64,000 nt of DNA from Leptodactylus fallax (taxonomy: Eukaryota > Chordata > Amphibia > Anura > Leptodactylidae), in the NCBI GenBank assembly GCA_947044405.1, contig CAMRHE010000011.1, positions 7,050,501-7,114,500 of the forward strand, written 5' to 3'. Numbering within the stretch: position 1 is the stretch's first letter; each line of letters opens with the position of its first letter. Positions 1 through 10,079 of this stretch are shown here, in pieces. Position numbers and translations under genes: made by a program. The notes beneath the pieces are model-generated. The model saw only the letters and a list, made by a program, of their open reading frames with translations. It ran no database searches and had not been told where the DNA came from.

Positions 1-2234
1 CTATCTCCTACTACAAAAAACTTCAAGATATCTTACTCTCCAAATTTCTTGACTTCTGTAACTCCCTACTGTTGGGTCATCTTGGCCTGCACAATCTCTT
101 GAGGCACATGTCTCTATCATCCCCAAGGAGGGTAAGAATCTGAAGTTATATCCTTGCTTAACTGTGATTTGAAATGGTCTGCCAAGCTGCTCACCAACAG
201 AGTCTCTAAACTCCTCCAGTCCTTAATAGGCCCAGAGCAGACTGGGTTCGTGCCTGGGAGGGAGGAGAAATTCAATACTTCTTGGCTAATTCACCTAATA
301 TACGTGGCAAAGAGTAGAAATGTCCCTCTTGTCCTCATAGGTTCCGATGCTGAGAAGGCATTTGACAGGGTCAGTTGGACATTTATGAGAGCAGTGTTGG
401 AAAAATTTAGCGTCCCCCCCCCCTGCATTTATCATGGCGATTTTTTTTGCTTTATGCCTGCCCCACTGCCCATGTCAAAGTCAATGGATCTCTTTCTGAG
501 CCTTTCAGTATTAATAACGGTACCCGACAGGGTTGCCCTCTGTCCCCGGCCCTCATTCATTCAACCCTCATTCAAAAATTAAGACAGACACCCTCTATCC
601 AGGGTATCAAAATTGGCGATTTCCACCACAGCTGCCTTCCCAGATGACTTAGTATTCATTCTCTCTAATCCCTCCTCTGCTATTCCTGAAGCTCTCCGTG
701 TATTCGCCCATTTCGGACAAGTGTCCAATTTCAAGATTAATTTTGATAAGTCCAAAATACATACTGTTAACGCTCCTCCCAGCTCCCTCCAATATTTGAA
801 ATCCTCCACTCCCTTTCTTTGGCCCTTACGCGCTATTAAAGTACTGTGAGTCAAAATTCCTGCAGACCTGTCCCAGATCCTTATCCTTGTTTTATTAGAA
901 TGGCACTTACTTCCCGCTCCCTACCAGTGGTCACTCTGGTCTTCTCGCTTACCAGGGGTACCATTCGGGTCTGGCAGGCCTTTTCAGCTTCCCTCTGCCC
1001 CTGCACACACCCCTCCCCCAGACTTCCTTTAGGTCTTTTCACTAGCTGGCAGTCCTCTGCCCCTCCATACTTACACTTTCCCTGCACCCAAGTCCTCCAC
1101 ATTCCCCTCTGCACTTCATTGTTGGAGGTGGACCCACCTCCTCTGCTATCTCTCTTGTCTGAGGGAGATCGCCATACCTTGTCTTTCCGCCTCTCCTATA
1201 GATTCTTCACCCACTCTGTCTCTCTTCTCTCGAGGGACCTTAACTGGTTTGAGAAAATCCCTGACTCTAACAACCCCGGACTAGATCTATATCTCACTTA
1301 TATATAACTGTTTAATCTCACACCCCCTTCCCTTAAAACCATACTTTGTTGGTGAATGGGAAAGGGAGCTGGGTCTCGTATTCTCATCCTCTGATGTCAA
1401 GCATATCCTCTTATGTTCCCATGGTTTCTCCAGGTGAGTCAAGATTCAGGAAAATTCATTTAAGTTGCTTACCAGATGGTATAGATCCCCAGTTTTTCTC
1501 CATAGGATTGACTCTTCTATCTCCGATCTGTGCTGGCGTTGCAGCCTCTCCGAAAGGTCCCTCTTGCACATCTGGTTTACCTGCCCTAAAATTCGTCCTT
1601 TCTGGGAGGCGATTGAGGGAGAGATCAAGTCCATATGTCATGTAGATTTAAAACTACGCCCTGAAACCATTTTCCTTTGGGCCTCCTCTCCTGACTTCTC
1701 CCTCAGAAAGTCCTGCCTTATTACTTGGTTAATCCAGGCAGCCAAACTATTGATCCCTCTGAGGTGGTGCGAGACAGACCCCCATTCCATTCCTCAATGG
1801 AAGGAAAAGGTTAACCAACCTTACAGGTTTGAAGAACTTTGCAGCTGGGAACTTCCTGTTAGATCTAGCTTTCTCTCTACCTAGGAACCTTGATACCTCC
1901 ATACTCCCTGAGATGCTTAGTCTCCCCCCTTCCCCCTCTATGGCTTCTATAAGTTTTTGCTCAACTACTTAATTTTATATGGACATCTCTTGTGTTGTTT
2001 GTGCCTACTATACACCGACCCCCCCAACACAACCGCCCCAACCGTCTGACCTCCCCCCATGTCCCCCCTTTTTCTATTTTTGATATTCTTTGCTGACTCT
2101 TATTTTTCTACAGATGTTATGGTATTGTTTACACTACATTGTCTGTACGTTTTCTTGCCATATCTGATTGTCTCTTTATGTTATTCTTTTATTGGAAAAA
2201 TAGTAAATAAAACTTGAAAAAAAAAAAAAAAAAG
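1..2234 (+). pseudogene. Degenerate L1/Tx1-type LINE ORF2 (RT to 3' end)
   Basis: Remnant of a non-LTR retrotransposon reverse transcriptase gene that runs in from beyond the left edge. Frames shift repeatedly. 154-420 encodes RT fingers/palm with LLTNRVSKLL, PEQTGFVPG and DAEKAFDRVSW. About 510-560 encodes NNGTRQGCPLSPAL in another frame. 640-660 reads FPDDLVF where an active enzyme has [FY]ADD, so the catalytic box is damaged. 1465-1884 encodes the C-terminal zinc knuckle CWRC...LLHIWFTCP (CX2CX7HX4C) and the tail region. The 3' end is marked by AATAAAACTTG followed by a poly(A) tract at 2217-2233. Many frameshifts and stops make this an old dead copy. Its sequence differs clearly from the intact L1 at 3791-9676, so it belongs to another lineage. 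Confidence 0.9.
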
Positions 2235-2639
2235 AAATCCAAACAAATCTTTCTAGCCTTGTTGAAATGAACAAAGACAAGTTTAGATTCCATATTATAT
2301 TTTGCACTGGCAGTTGCTTTTCTCTGACTAGACTACCCCATGGCCAAGACACTAATGCATCATGCTTCATGCTCTGCATCCCTCAGTGCATCCTGCTCTT
2401 CAAGGGAGAGAGATTGCCACTTGGAGCAGAACTGCCATATGTTAAGACAGCAGAGAGAGCCCAGTGCTCAGAAGATAAAACAGAGATGCTGACCCTGGTA
2501 CTATTGCCAGGGTTTCTGACCCCTGATATAGCCTAACATTTCCTATGCCTCCCATATTATATCATTATTTGCATTATCATAGCAATAAATATACTAACCA
2601 TATGATGATTGCATATTACAAGTAAGTTAAGCAACAGTA
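2235..2639. other. Unassigned spacer
   Basis: AT-rich sequence just after the poly(A) of the LINE remnant. The longest open frame (2267-2536, 89 codons) has no recognisable motif and is not supported as a gene. No repeat or RNA was recognised. Confidence 0.4.
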
Positions 2640-3062
2640 CTCAGTGTTAAGCAGCAGATGCAAATACGATTTTAGGTTATATAAATCACTTGTAAGACCA
2701 TATCTAGAATGAGGACTTCAATTTTGAGCTCATTATTCTAAAAAGGATATAGAAGAGCTAAAGAAGGTTCAAAGGCAGTCAACTAGATTATTTTATGGGA
2801 TGAAAGGTTTTTCTTATAATGAGAAGCTACAAAAATTAGGCTTGTTCAGCTTGGTAAAAAGACACCTTAGAGGTATATACATAGCCAGTACAAAGGAATT
2901 GCATATAATTTACTCAATCCAAAAAGTGTGCAAAGGACCGGGGAACATTCTTTATGAGTTGAGAAAAATGCAGATTGGGCAGCCATATAGAAAAAAAAAA
3001 AAAATTATGGAATTCCCTACCCTTAAAGGTAGTAATGGCAGCTACCATATCAGCATTTAAAA
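2640..3062 (+). pseudogene. LINE reverse-transcriptase C-terminal tail fragment
   Basis: Translation across two frames gives SLVRPYLE, then ELKKVQRQSTRLFYGM, then NEKLQKLGLFSLVKRHLRG. This is the familiar 'VQRRATR...LRELGLFSLEKRRLRGD' tail of CR1-like and related LINE polyproteins. The next part (about 3005-3060) resembles the 'ALWNSLP...FK' ending found in the same proteins. No endonuclease or catalytic RT box is present. It is a short, 5'-truncated, mutated fragment, and the clade assignment is inference. Confidence 0.6.
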
Positions 3063-3121
3063 AGGGTGATATAAGGATTTATTCTGATTGCCAAATTTGG
3101 TAGTCACACTGATCGTGGGCA

Positions 3122-3790
3122 TTAAGGCCCTAGTGCCTCAATCAAAGCTGACCGAGACTGGGGCCGGTGTTCTGTTGCTATGACAGCCGGGAGCCTATTG
3201 ACAGCTCCCAGGCTTGTCTGCCATACATTTGTATGGCAGTCTAGTTTATGAAGCTTGTCATACAAATGCCGATATTTTGCAATGCATTGCAAAGCATTAG
3301 CATTGTAATGCATTGCATTAGTTATCAGACTGCCTAGGGTTCAAGACCCCTAGGGGGTCTAATAAATTAAATTAAAAAAAATTAAAAAAAGGAAAGAAAA
3401 TTATAAAAACCCAAAAATCACCCCCCCTTTCTCTAGAATACATATAAACGTTACCAATTACAGTGAAAAACATACACATTAGGTATCCCTGTGTCGGAAA
3501 AGGCCCAGTCCACAAACTTATAAAAGCAGGAAAAAGCAGCAGGCAAAAATTTTTTTTTTTTTTTTTTTCACAGTTTCGCCTCTGCTAAAAATTTGAATAA
3601 AAAGTGGTCAAAACAATAGACACTCCCCAAATGATATAACTAAAAACTAAACCTGGCCCAGCAAAAAAAGATGCCCTATTCATCCCTGTACACGGAAATG
3701 TAAAAAATGAATGAAGAATATGCCGACTTTAAAAATTTTTAGTTTTAGATTAAAGTTTTTTGTTAGGGGGTTAAAATGTATATAAAACTA
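3122..3790. mobile_element. TTAA-type MITE, left part (split by the young L1)
   Basis: Non-coding sequence of a family that recurs at 9971-10079, 13420-13800, 33895-34142, 43662-44080 and 49565-49667. Shared landmarks are 'GTGCCTCaaTCAAAGCTG' near the left side and 'aaaagttatggctttTggaagg...GGAAGGgGTTAA' at the right. Its outer left end, which in sister copies begins TTAACCCTTTCCCG, is missing. It is interrupted at 3790 by the L1 and resumes at 9677. The TTAA target and short termini suggest a piggyBac- or Kolobok-like non-autonomous DNA transposon. That assignment is inference. Confidence 0.65.
3773..3790 (+). repeat. Target-site duplication, 5' copy (young L1)
   Basis: AAAATGTATATAAAACTA directly before the L1 5' end, preceded by TT. 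It matches 9677-9694 perfectly. The TT/AAAA boundary is the expected nick site of an L1-type endonuclease. Confidence 0.95.
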
Positions 3791-3931
3791 GGGGGCGGGC
3801 CTAGCTGTGGACTGCAATGGCCGCATAGTCTCAGAGCTCTTGGTCTGAGTCTAACACAGCGACATTATAGGCGACGAGCCCGTGGCCTTTGGGCACAGAA
3901 TTTTACAGCAAAAAGTGCCTTACCTTCGGGG
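3791..3931 (+). promoter_or_regulatory. L1 5' UTR / presumptive internal promoter
   Basis: A GC-rich leader of about 140 bp between the element's first base (GGGGGCGGGCC) and the first plausible ORF1 ATG at 3932. Autonomous LINEs carry an internal promoter here. No specific factor site is asserted. Confidence 0.5.
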
Positions 3932-3992
3932 ATGCCGAGAAGGAAAAAGTCGGCGGTGAGACCGCATAAAATCTCGGATTTCTATTTCCCCC

Positions 3993-5216
3993 ATGGGGGG
4001 GGGGGAGGACCAGCATGGAGAAGGCCCGCGCCTGGAAACAGAATCTAGGGCCTCGACTCCACCGCGCGACCCTCCGGAGGAAACAAGCGCTCTCTCCGCT
4101 CACAAGAGAGCGCTCTCAGCTCCATCCTTACCGCAGCTGCTGGACGGCGCGGCCGCAGAGCTACCTGGGCCTTCTCCCCGGCAGGCCGGGGCCTATAATG
4201 GAAGCGGGCCTCCGCAGGTCGGCGCTTCGGGATCTGTGGGCCTATCCGGCCTGGAGACACACCAGTCGCCTACCGCCAGCCCGGCTAAGCAGAGACCAAG
4301 ACTCCAGGATAGCGACTCCCAGGATGGCGAGGTGAGCAACAATGTGCAGCCTACCCCCCCACCCACTGATTTTTTTGCAGAAATCCCAGAGACAGAGAAC
4401 CCACTCACTGAGGCCTCTATGAAATATATGCTCATGGCTTTCTGCAATTCATTAAAAACGGACATGTCTCTTATGGTAAAGCCATTAGATAGAGATATTC
4501 AGGAACTGAAAAACCGTACAGTTCATGTTGAATCCAAAATGGCGGAATTTGCGACATCACACAATGCATTAATAGATGCTCACTATGAGATGGAGTCGGA
4601 TGTGTCGTTTTTGAAAGCTAAAGTAGCAGACTTAGAGGATCGCTCACGGAGAAATAATCTGAAATTTAGAGGAATTCCGGAGTCGGTCTCCGCGAATAAT
4701 TTGACGACGTTCCTCCAAGATCTGATCCGCTCGCTCCTACCGAATCTTACAGAGATGGATTTAATTATTGATAGAGCTCATAGAGTCCCCAAGCCATCTC
4801 ATCTAGATGAAGCAATACCCAGGGATGTTCTTGCTAAAATCCATTTTTATCGCACCAAAGATCTGGTTTTGATGACTTCCCGAAAGCTGGGGCACTTACC
4901 TGAACCATATCACAAAGTATCTATTTACTCGGATCTATCAGCCACGACACTGCAATTGCGGCGGCAATTCATCCCTATTACAGCAGCTTTACGCCAGCAC
5001 CAAATTTTATACAAGTGGGGATTTCCGATCCGTGTGATCATTACCCGAGACAACACGGTGCATGTCGTTAAAACTTTGGAAGAAGGAAATCGTCTGCTTC
5101 ACAAATGGAACATTCCGATTGTCGAGATACCACCCAAACAACCACCTGGTCCTGTGTCGGATGGTTGGCACCAAGTGAGGGCCCAAAGACGTCCACGCAA
5201 AGGGCTACAAAGCTAA
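3993..5216 (+). CDS. L1 ORF1 protein (RNA-binding chaperone), 407 codons from this start
   Basis: ORF1p-type protein that coats LINE RNA and acts as a nucleic-acid chaperone in retrotransposition particles. Residues about 1-140 are low-complexity, rich in Pro, Ser and Gly. About 145-215 is a helical, coiled-coil-like stretch. DLEDRSRRNNLKFRGIPE begins at residue 213 and marks the RRM-like domain. DRAHRVPKPSH follows, and the C-terminal domain carries LYKWGFPIRV and an LLHKWNIP end. The ATG at 3993 overlaps a run of 11 G (3995-4005). A better start may be the ATG at 3932, which encodes a basic MPRRKKSAVRPHK N-terminus in another frame. The two frames would meet if the run had one G fewer. This is either a real one-base slip or a sequencing error. 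It is followed by ORF2 after about 300 bp. Confidence 0.9.
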   Translation: MGGGEDQHGEGPRLETESRASTPPRDPPEETSALSAHKRALSAPSLPQLLDGAAAELPGPSPRQAGAYNGSGPPQVGASGSVGLSGLETHQSPTASPAKQRPRLQDSDSQDGEVSNNVQPTPPPTDFFAEIPETENPLTEASMKYMLMAFCNSLKTDMSLMVKPLDRDIQELKNRTVHVESKMAEFATSHNALIDAHYEMESDVSFLKAKVADLEDRSRRNNLKFRGIPESVSANNLTTFLQDLIRSLLPNLTEMDLIIDRAHRVPKPSHLDEAIPRDVLAKIHFYRTKDLVLMTSRKLGHLPEPYHKVSIYSDLSATTLQLRRQFIPITAALRQHQILYKWGFPIRVIITRDNTVHVVKTLEEGNRLLHKWNIPIVEIPPKQPPGPVSDGWHQVRAQRRPRKGLQS

Positions 5217-5517
5217 AGACTCACCTTTTCTTGGATTTCGTATGTCCACTGTCGTTGAACTTATCCCCCCAGGATTACGACAGCCGCTGGTCCGCTGTAC
5301 CATACTCTTTTTTTTTTCTCTTTGTTTGGTTTTGCCACGAAGGTTTACCCATTGGTTTTGTAATTTGCATGTTTTTTTTTTTTTTTTTATTACTGGTTCT
5401 GGCACATTGGGCGTAGTGAACATGAAGAGTGGAGACAGTTTCTCTTCAAGCCAACAGTGACACCTACTGGTATAAGTGGTTGTGGTAAGAATCTCAAAGC
5501 ATTTCTAACTGTGTATC
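5217..5517 (+). other. L1 inter-ORF spacer
   Basis: Lies between the ORF1 stop and the ORF2 ATG. It contains two T-rich runs (about 5308-5320 and 5371-5388). Short frames here have no known motif. ORF2 must be reached by reinitiation or another unconventional route, as in other two-ORF LINEs. Confidence 0.7.
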
Positions 5518-8500
5518 ATGGTACTTAAGATTATGTCCATGAATGTCAGAGGTTTGAACTCCCCTCAGAAAAGAGCCAATTTATGGCGTGAGGCCCGAGG
5601 GCAGAACTGTGACATTCTTGCACTACAAGAGACACATCTTTTAAGGGCAGACGCTTTTCGCATTAATCACCCAGCATACCCACATGTGTTTCATGCTCAC
5701 TACTCCTCAAAACGCAGGGGCACATTGATTGGAATAAAGGACTCGGTAGCGTTTCAATTGTTATCTCAATACGCTGACCCGGGAGGGCGATTTGTTATAG
5801 TAGTATGCATTATTAACAATGTCACCTATACGCTGGTATCAGCCTATGCCCCAAATAGGAAACAGGTGGCATTTCTAGGGAGACTAGTGAGGGCGGTAGG
5901 AAAGAGGAAGCAGGGATGTTTAATATTAATGGGAGACTTCAATATGGCCCCGAACCTGCAAGTAGATACCACGTCTGGTATACTAACACGTCACCCCTCC
6001 TTATCACAGGCTATATGGCGCTATGAACTATTTGACATCTGGCGTATCTTGCATAATTCTGAAAGAGATTATACGTATCATTCCACGGTACATAATAGCT
6101 ATTCACGAATAGACTTGTTCCTGGTTGAGCAATCTAGCATTCCCCTTGCTAAGCAGTCCGAGATATCTCAAATAACTTGGTCAGACCATGCAGCGATAAC
6201 CCTGTCCATAGCTGAAAAATACGAAGCTGCTAGAACATATCTGTGGAGGTGTAGTGACTTTTTAATGTCACAGCCAAAGTTAAAAGTAACGTTAGAAAAT
6301 GACTTGAAGGAATTCTTTCAGATTAATGCCCCCTCTGCTCCTGGCCCTGAAATATTGTGGAATTCTCACAAGGCCTTTATTAGGGGAACGTTTATTCGCC
6401 TAGGGCATATTGAAAAGAAAAATAGGATGGCAGAAATAGATCGTCTGCTCCGTCAGATAAGAATTATAGACACCAGCAATAAACAATTTCCGTCTCACTC
6501 ACGTGCAACGGAATTAATAGCTTTACGCCAGCAGTTAACTGCTTGCCTATTGCATAAATATGAGAAAAACCTGAAAAAGATTAGAGCCACATATTACTCT
6601 CAATCTAACAAGGCGGGCAAACTTCTAGCATCCAAGCTGAAACAAAAGCAGGCAAAATCCAGGATTCCATTTATGTATAGCAAGGATGGTACATACAAAA
6701 TCTATGACCCTATTGGCATTGCTAACGCCTTTAAACATTTTTATGAAGGCCTTTACAACCTAGCGGACAACTCCTCGACAGTCCCCCCGACAACCCAGGA
6801 TATTGAACGATTCCTCAAGGCGGCTCAACTACCCACACTCACGGAGTCACAGCTGGACTCCTTGAACGCGCCTATTACCTCAGCAGAATTATTATCCATC
6901 ATTAAATCACTGCCATCACATAAGTCTCCGGGCCCTGACGGCCTTACTAATGAATATTATAAATGCTTTTTCCCAGCCCTGATGAGCCCGCTGCTGTCAT
7001 TTCTGACGGCCGTGGTTGATTCTGGGGTCATCCCAAAAGAAAATCAAGAAGCCCTGATAGTTACGTTGCCAAAGCCTGGCAAACCCGCCACTAGCCCCCA
7101 GAACTTCAGACCAATATCGCTATTGAACACAGATTTAAAAATCTACGCTAAATTAATAGCGAGCCGACTGGCACTCTGTCTCCCAAGTTTGATAAATTAT
7201 GATCAAGTGGGATTTGTTAAAGGGAGACAATCATATGATAATACCAGACGTATATTGAATATAATACACCATGTCGACTCTAGAAAGGAAAAGGCGGTGA
7301 TCCTTGCATTGGACGCAGAGAAGGCGTTCGACCGCATTTGCTGGTCGTATGCCTTTTCGGTGCTTAGAAGTATGGGGTTTTCTGGAGCTATCTTGAGAGC
7401 GATTGAGGCGTTATACTCAGCACCTTCTGCGAAGGTGTTCACTAACGGAGTAGTCTCGGATCCATTCCTCATTACGAATGGGACCAGACAGGGGTGCCCC
7501 CTATCACCCCTGATATTTGTTCTTTCTATAGAGCCTTTAGCCCAAATACTCAGATTGGACCCGAGAGTGGGAGGCATTGACATAGGAGGTAAATCTCACC
7601 TTATATCATTATATGCTGATGATATTATCCTCACTCTGTCTAATCCGCAACTATCTATTCCTCATCTTATGGACACTATTAGTACTTTTGGGCAATTATC
7701 ATTTTATAAATTAAACATGGCCAAATCACAGGCATTACCTTTCAATGTCCCTCCACCCTTGCTCCAGCATCTACAATCGACTTATGATTTTGATTGGAGG
7801 AAGGACAGTGTTCAGTATTTGGGGATACAGGTGACAACATCATTAGGAACCCTCTACAAAAGTAACTGTATCCCAATGTTAAAAATATTGCAAGAAGAGA
7901 CCGAACGAATGTCTAAAATGGATGTTTCTTGGATAGGACGGGTAGCGGCTTTTAAGATGCTGCTATTGCCTAGACTATTGTACTTGTTCCGTACGCTCCC
8001 AATATCCATTCCGGTTTCCTTTTTTGAGACAGTACAAAGGGTGATTTCAAAATATGTGTGGAATGGTAGGAGACCTAGAATCAATAAAAGCTTTTTATTT
8101 AAGCAACGAGAGGCAGGAGGGTTGGGAGTACCAGTGGTGAGGAATTACTATATAGCATCACTGGTCACTCAGTGTGCAAGGTGGAAGTCAATAGATACCT
8201 CGGTTCCATGGCTACATATAGAGCAGGCGTTTATATCTCCCCTAAAGTTGGAAGATGCGCTGTGGCTGCCCTTCTGGAACATTCCGGCTCCGGGATCCTT
8301 CTCCCCAGTCATGTGCTCTTTGCTAATGGCATGGAAGCTAATCCATGGGAAAGCAAACCCAGTGAAACATTTTCATATTACAGAAATGCCTCTGTCATTG
8401 ATGGCTTGGATGATTGATGGCATGGGAGTCTCGGGTTGGGAATTGAGGGGGATCACGCAGATTTCTCAACTATACTCTGACTCTAATCAGCCTATACCGT

Positions 8501-9273
8501 TTGTGGATCTTAGACAAAAATACGGAATCCACGTAGGCGATTTCCTTAAATATTTTCAGATATGGCACTTCATATCTAAACACCCTGTGACGACCCTGCC
8601 CCATAGCGGTTCACTTTTTGCTTGGTTGTCGACCAATGTGAGGGGATTACGATTTCTTTATGATAAAATGGATGGAATTTCGACTTTTACTAGATCCACT
8701 CCGTTCCGTTGTTGGGAGAGAGATTTAGGAATGGTCATTACTCCAGACGACTGGCAACGAACGATTAAACTGATCCATCTGTCTTTAAAATGTAGCACCC
8801 ACATAGAGACAGCAATGAAGGTCACTTTATGGTGGTATAGAACTCCATCTACTTTGCAGTTAGCGTATCCCTCCATGTCTGGGAATTGTTGGAGGGGATG
8901 TGGAGACAGAGGAACCCTTCTTCACATTCTGGGAACTTGCCCTATAATTCGTGGTTACTGGGAGAGTGTCTTCGAAATGCTCTCTGAATTGTTTGATGTA
9001 CGTCTCCCTCCTACTGCACATATGGCGATTTTGCTACTTGGAATTCCCGGAGAACTGAATAGGCATAAGCAACTTATTTGTAAAATTCTAACGATGGCTA
9101 AACTAATGTTGGTACAGAGATGGAGGGCAACAGCCTCCCCGCCTATGTCGGCCCTGTTACTAGCCATTAACAACACATATTCTTATGAAAGGGTGATCGC
9201 AGTGGGTAATTACTCGTTTCATAGATTCGAAATAATTTGGGATGCGTGGATACATTCTAGATTTGTCACGTAA
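5518..9273 (+). CDS. L1 ORF2 protein: endonuclease / reverse transcriptase, 1,251 aa
   Basis: Multifunctional enzyme that nicks target DNA and copies LINE RNA at the nick. The N-terminal AP-like endonuclease (about 1-235) has MNVRGLNSPQKR near the start, QETH at 37-40, GDFNM at 139-143 and SDHAAI at 222-227, which are the expected catalytic positions. RT spans roughly 430-800: SPGPDGLTNEYY, LPKPGKP...NFRPISLLNTD, DQVGFVKGRQS, LDAEKAFDR (598-606), NGTRQGCPLSP and YADD (699-702). The C-terminal region has a CX3CX7HX4C knuckle at 1124-1141. Its length is normal for the family and there are no internal stops. It starts at the first ATG before the endonuclease core. A long antisense frame (7203-7583) is a shadow of the RT. 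Activity is inferred from the intact residues. Confidence 0.96.
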   Translation: MVLKIMSMNVRGLNSPQKRANLWREARGQNCDILALQETHLLRADAFRINHPAYPHVFHAHYSSKRRGTLIGIKDSVAFQLLSQYADPGGRFVIVVCIINNVTYTLVSAYAPNRKQVAFLGRLVRAVGKRKQGCLILMGDFNMAPNLQVDTTSGILTRHPSLSQAIWRYELFDIWRILHNSERDYTYHSTVHNSYSRIDLFLVEQSSIPLAKQSEISQITWSDHAAITLSIAEKYEAARTYLWRCSDFLMSQPKLKVTLENDLKEFFQINAPSAPGPEILWNSHKAFIRGTFIRLGHIEKKNRMAEIDRLLRQIRIIDTSNKQFPSHSRATELIALRQQLTACLLHKYEKNLKKIRATYYSQSNKAGKLLASKLKQKQAKSRIPFMYSKDGTYKIYDPIGIANAFKHFYEGLYNLADNSSTVPPTTQDIERFLKAAQLPTLTESQLDSLNAPITSAELLSIIKSLPSHKSPGPDGLTNEYYKCFFPALMSPLLSFLTAVVDSGVIPKENQEALIVTLPKPGKPATSPQNFRPISLLNTDLKIYAKLIASRLALCLPSLINYDQVGFVKGRQSYDNTRRILNIIHHVDSRKEKAVILALDAEKAFDRICWSYAFSVLRSMGFSGAILRAIEALYSAPSAKVFTNGVVSDPFLITNGTRQGCPLSPLIFVLSIEPLAQILRLDPRVGGIDIGGKSHLISLYADDIILTLSNPQLSIPHLMDTISTFGQLSFYKLNMAKSQALPFNVPPPLLQHLQSTYDFDWRKDSVQYLGIQVTTSLGTLYKSNCIPMLKILQEETERMSKMDVSWIGRVAAFKMLLLPRLLYLFRTLPISIPVSFFETVQRVISKYVWNGRRPRINKSFLFKQREAGGLGVPVVRNYYIASLVTQCARWKSIDTSVPWLHIEQAFISPLKLEDALWLPFWNIPAPGSFSPVMCSLLMAWKLIHGKANPVKHFHITEMPLSLMAWMIDGMGVSGWELRGITQISQLYSDSNQPIPFVDLRQKYGIHVGDFLKYFQIWHFISKHPVTTLPHSGSLFAWLSTNVRGLRFLYDKMDGISTFTRSTPFRCWERDLGMVITPDDWQRTIKLIHLSLKCSTHIETAMKVTLWWYRTPSTLQLAYPSMSGNCWRGCGDRGTLLHILGTCPIIRGYWESVFEMLSELFDVRLPPTAHMAILLLGIPGELNRHKQLICKILTMAKLMLVQRWRATASPPMSALLLAINNTYSYERVIAVGNYSFHRFEIIWDAWIHSRFVT

Positions 9274-9676
9274 AAAGAATTGAATGGTATTTGAAACCCA
9301 ATAGAGGAAGTTGGGACAAAATAGAGAGGGATATGAAGCTCGCCAACCCCGTCGAAAGGGGAACTGGGGAGGAATAGCCAATGTCGCGTGTACGAGTCAA
9401 ACGTCCTCTGCACAATTAAACATCTCATGTAGAAGAGAAAACTGTTTACGGAGAATACACCCTAGAGGTAGATATCCACAGCCTAATATATGTGCCTATA
9501 TGTTATTACTAATGTTCACTTTAAAAGTAATCTTTATATTTGGTTTTAAAGATATGCGGTTCTAAGAATATATCTTGAAACTGTATTACAATGTATATTA
9601 ACTGTACATCGCAATATCTACTCATTTTGTTCTTTGTTTTTGTATTTTGAAAAATTGAATAAAAAATATTGAAACT
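9274..9676 (+). other. L1 3' UTR and terminus
   Basis: AT-rich tail after the ORF2 stop with AATAAA at 9658-9663 and the ending ...ATTGAAACT. There is no long poly(A). The ending resembles that of the minus-strand L1 starting at 27421 (AATAAATACC...TTGAAACT), which suggests a shared 3' signal recognised by related RTs. Confidence 0.8.
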
Positions 9677-9694
9677 AAAATGTATATAAAACTA
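9677..9694 (+). repeat. Target-site duplication, 3' copy (young L1)
   Basis: AAAATGTATATAAAACTA, identical to 3773-3790. Confidence 0.95.
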
Positions 9695-9948
9695 TATAAA
9701 TTTAGTATCCCCAGATTCTTACTGAAACATAGAATAAAGGTGACATGCACTTTTTCTCCAATTCCCGATTCAGATTTTTTTTCTAGCTTCCCAGTACATT
9801 GTACAGAATTGTAAATAGTACCATTATGAAGAACAGGTTGTTGCACAAACAATAAGCCCTCATGTGGCTCTGTGAATTGAAAAACAAAAAAATGGGGTTT
9901 GGAAGGCAGGGGGAAAAACCAAAAATTTCTCCGGTGGGAAGGAGTTAA
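9677..9948. mobile_element. TTAA-type MITE, right part
   Basis: Continuation of the MITE begun at 3122, ending GGTGGGAAGGAGTTAA (TTAA at 9945-9948). It aligns by eye with 33895-34142: 'CCAGTACAT...GGTACCATTA', 'AAGCCCTcA', then the GGAAGG...TTAA end. Confidence 0.65.
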
Positions 9949-9970
9949 CTATGTAACTATACACATGATA

Positions 9971-10079
9971 TTAACCCTTTCCCGACATCCGCCATAATAG
10001 TATGTTGGGTATTTAAATATGGCGGCCGCTCAGGAGCCGATCATTTACCCCCCCCCCCCCGGTGCCTCGGTCAAAGCTG
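9971..10079. mobile_element. TTAA-type MITE, left-end fragment
   Basis: Begins TTAACCCTTTCCCGACATCC and continues through a C-run to GGTGCCTCGGTCAAAGCTGG. It is then cut off at the Tc1-derived sequence. This piece supplies the outer end that the copy at 3122 lacks. Confidence 0.6.

Larger units (their letters stand above)
3791..9676 (+). mobile_element. Full-length L1/Tx1-type LINE, apparently young
   Basis: A 5,886-bp autonomous non-LTR retrotransposon. It starts GGGGGCGGGCC, has a 5' UTR of roughly 140 bp, ORF1 (3932 or 3993 to 5216), a spacer of about 300 bp, ORF2 (5518-9273) and a 3' UTR of about 400 bp with AATAAA at 9658-9663. It ends ...ATTGAAACT. Perfect 18-bp duplications flank it (3773-3790, 9677-9694), and the junction fits TT/AAAA. 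ORF2 is uninterrupted and the EN and RT catalytic residues are in place, so it is young relative to everything around it. It interrupts a TTAA MITE. The only apparent lesion is a one-base difference in a G11 run at the start of ORF1. Confidence 0.93.

Noticed and set aside
3335..3360. tRNA B-box-like GGTTCAAGACCCCTAGG
   Set aside because: No A box or cloverleaf could be placed upstream at the right distance, and the segment is part of a MITE.
7203..7583. 126-codon antisense open frame
   Set aside because: Shadow of the intact L1 reverse transcriptase on the other strand.
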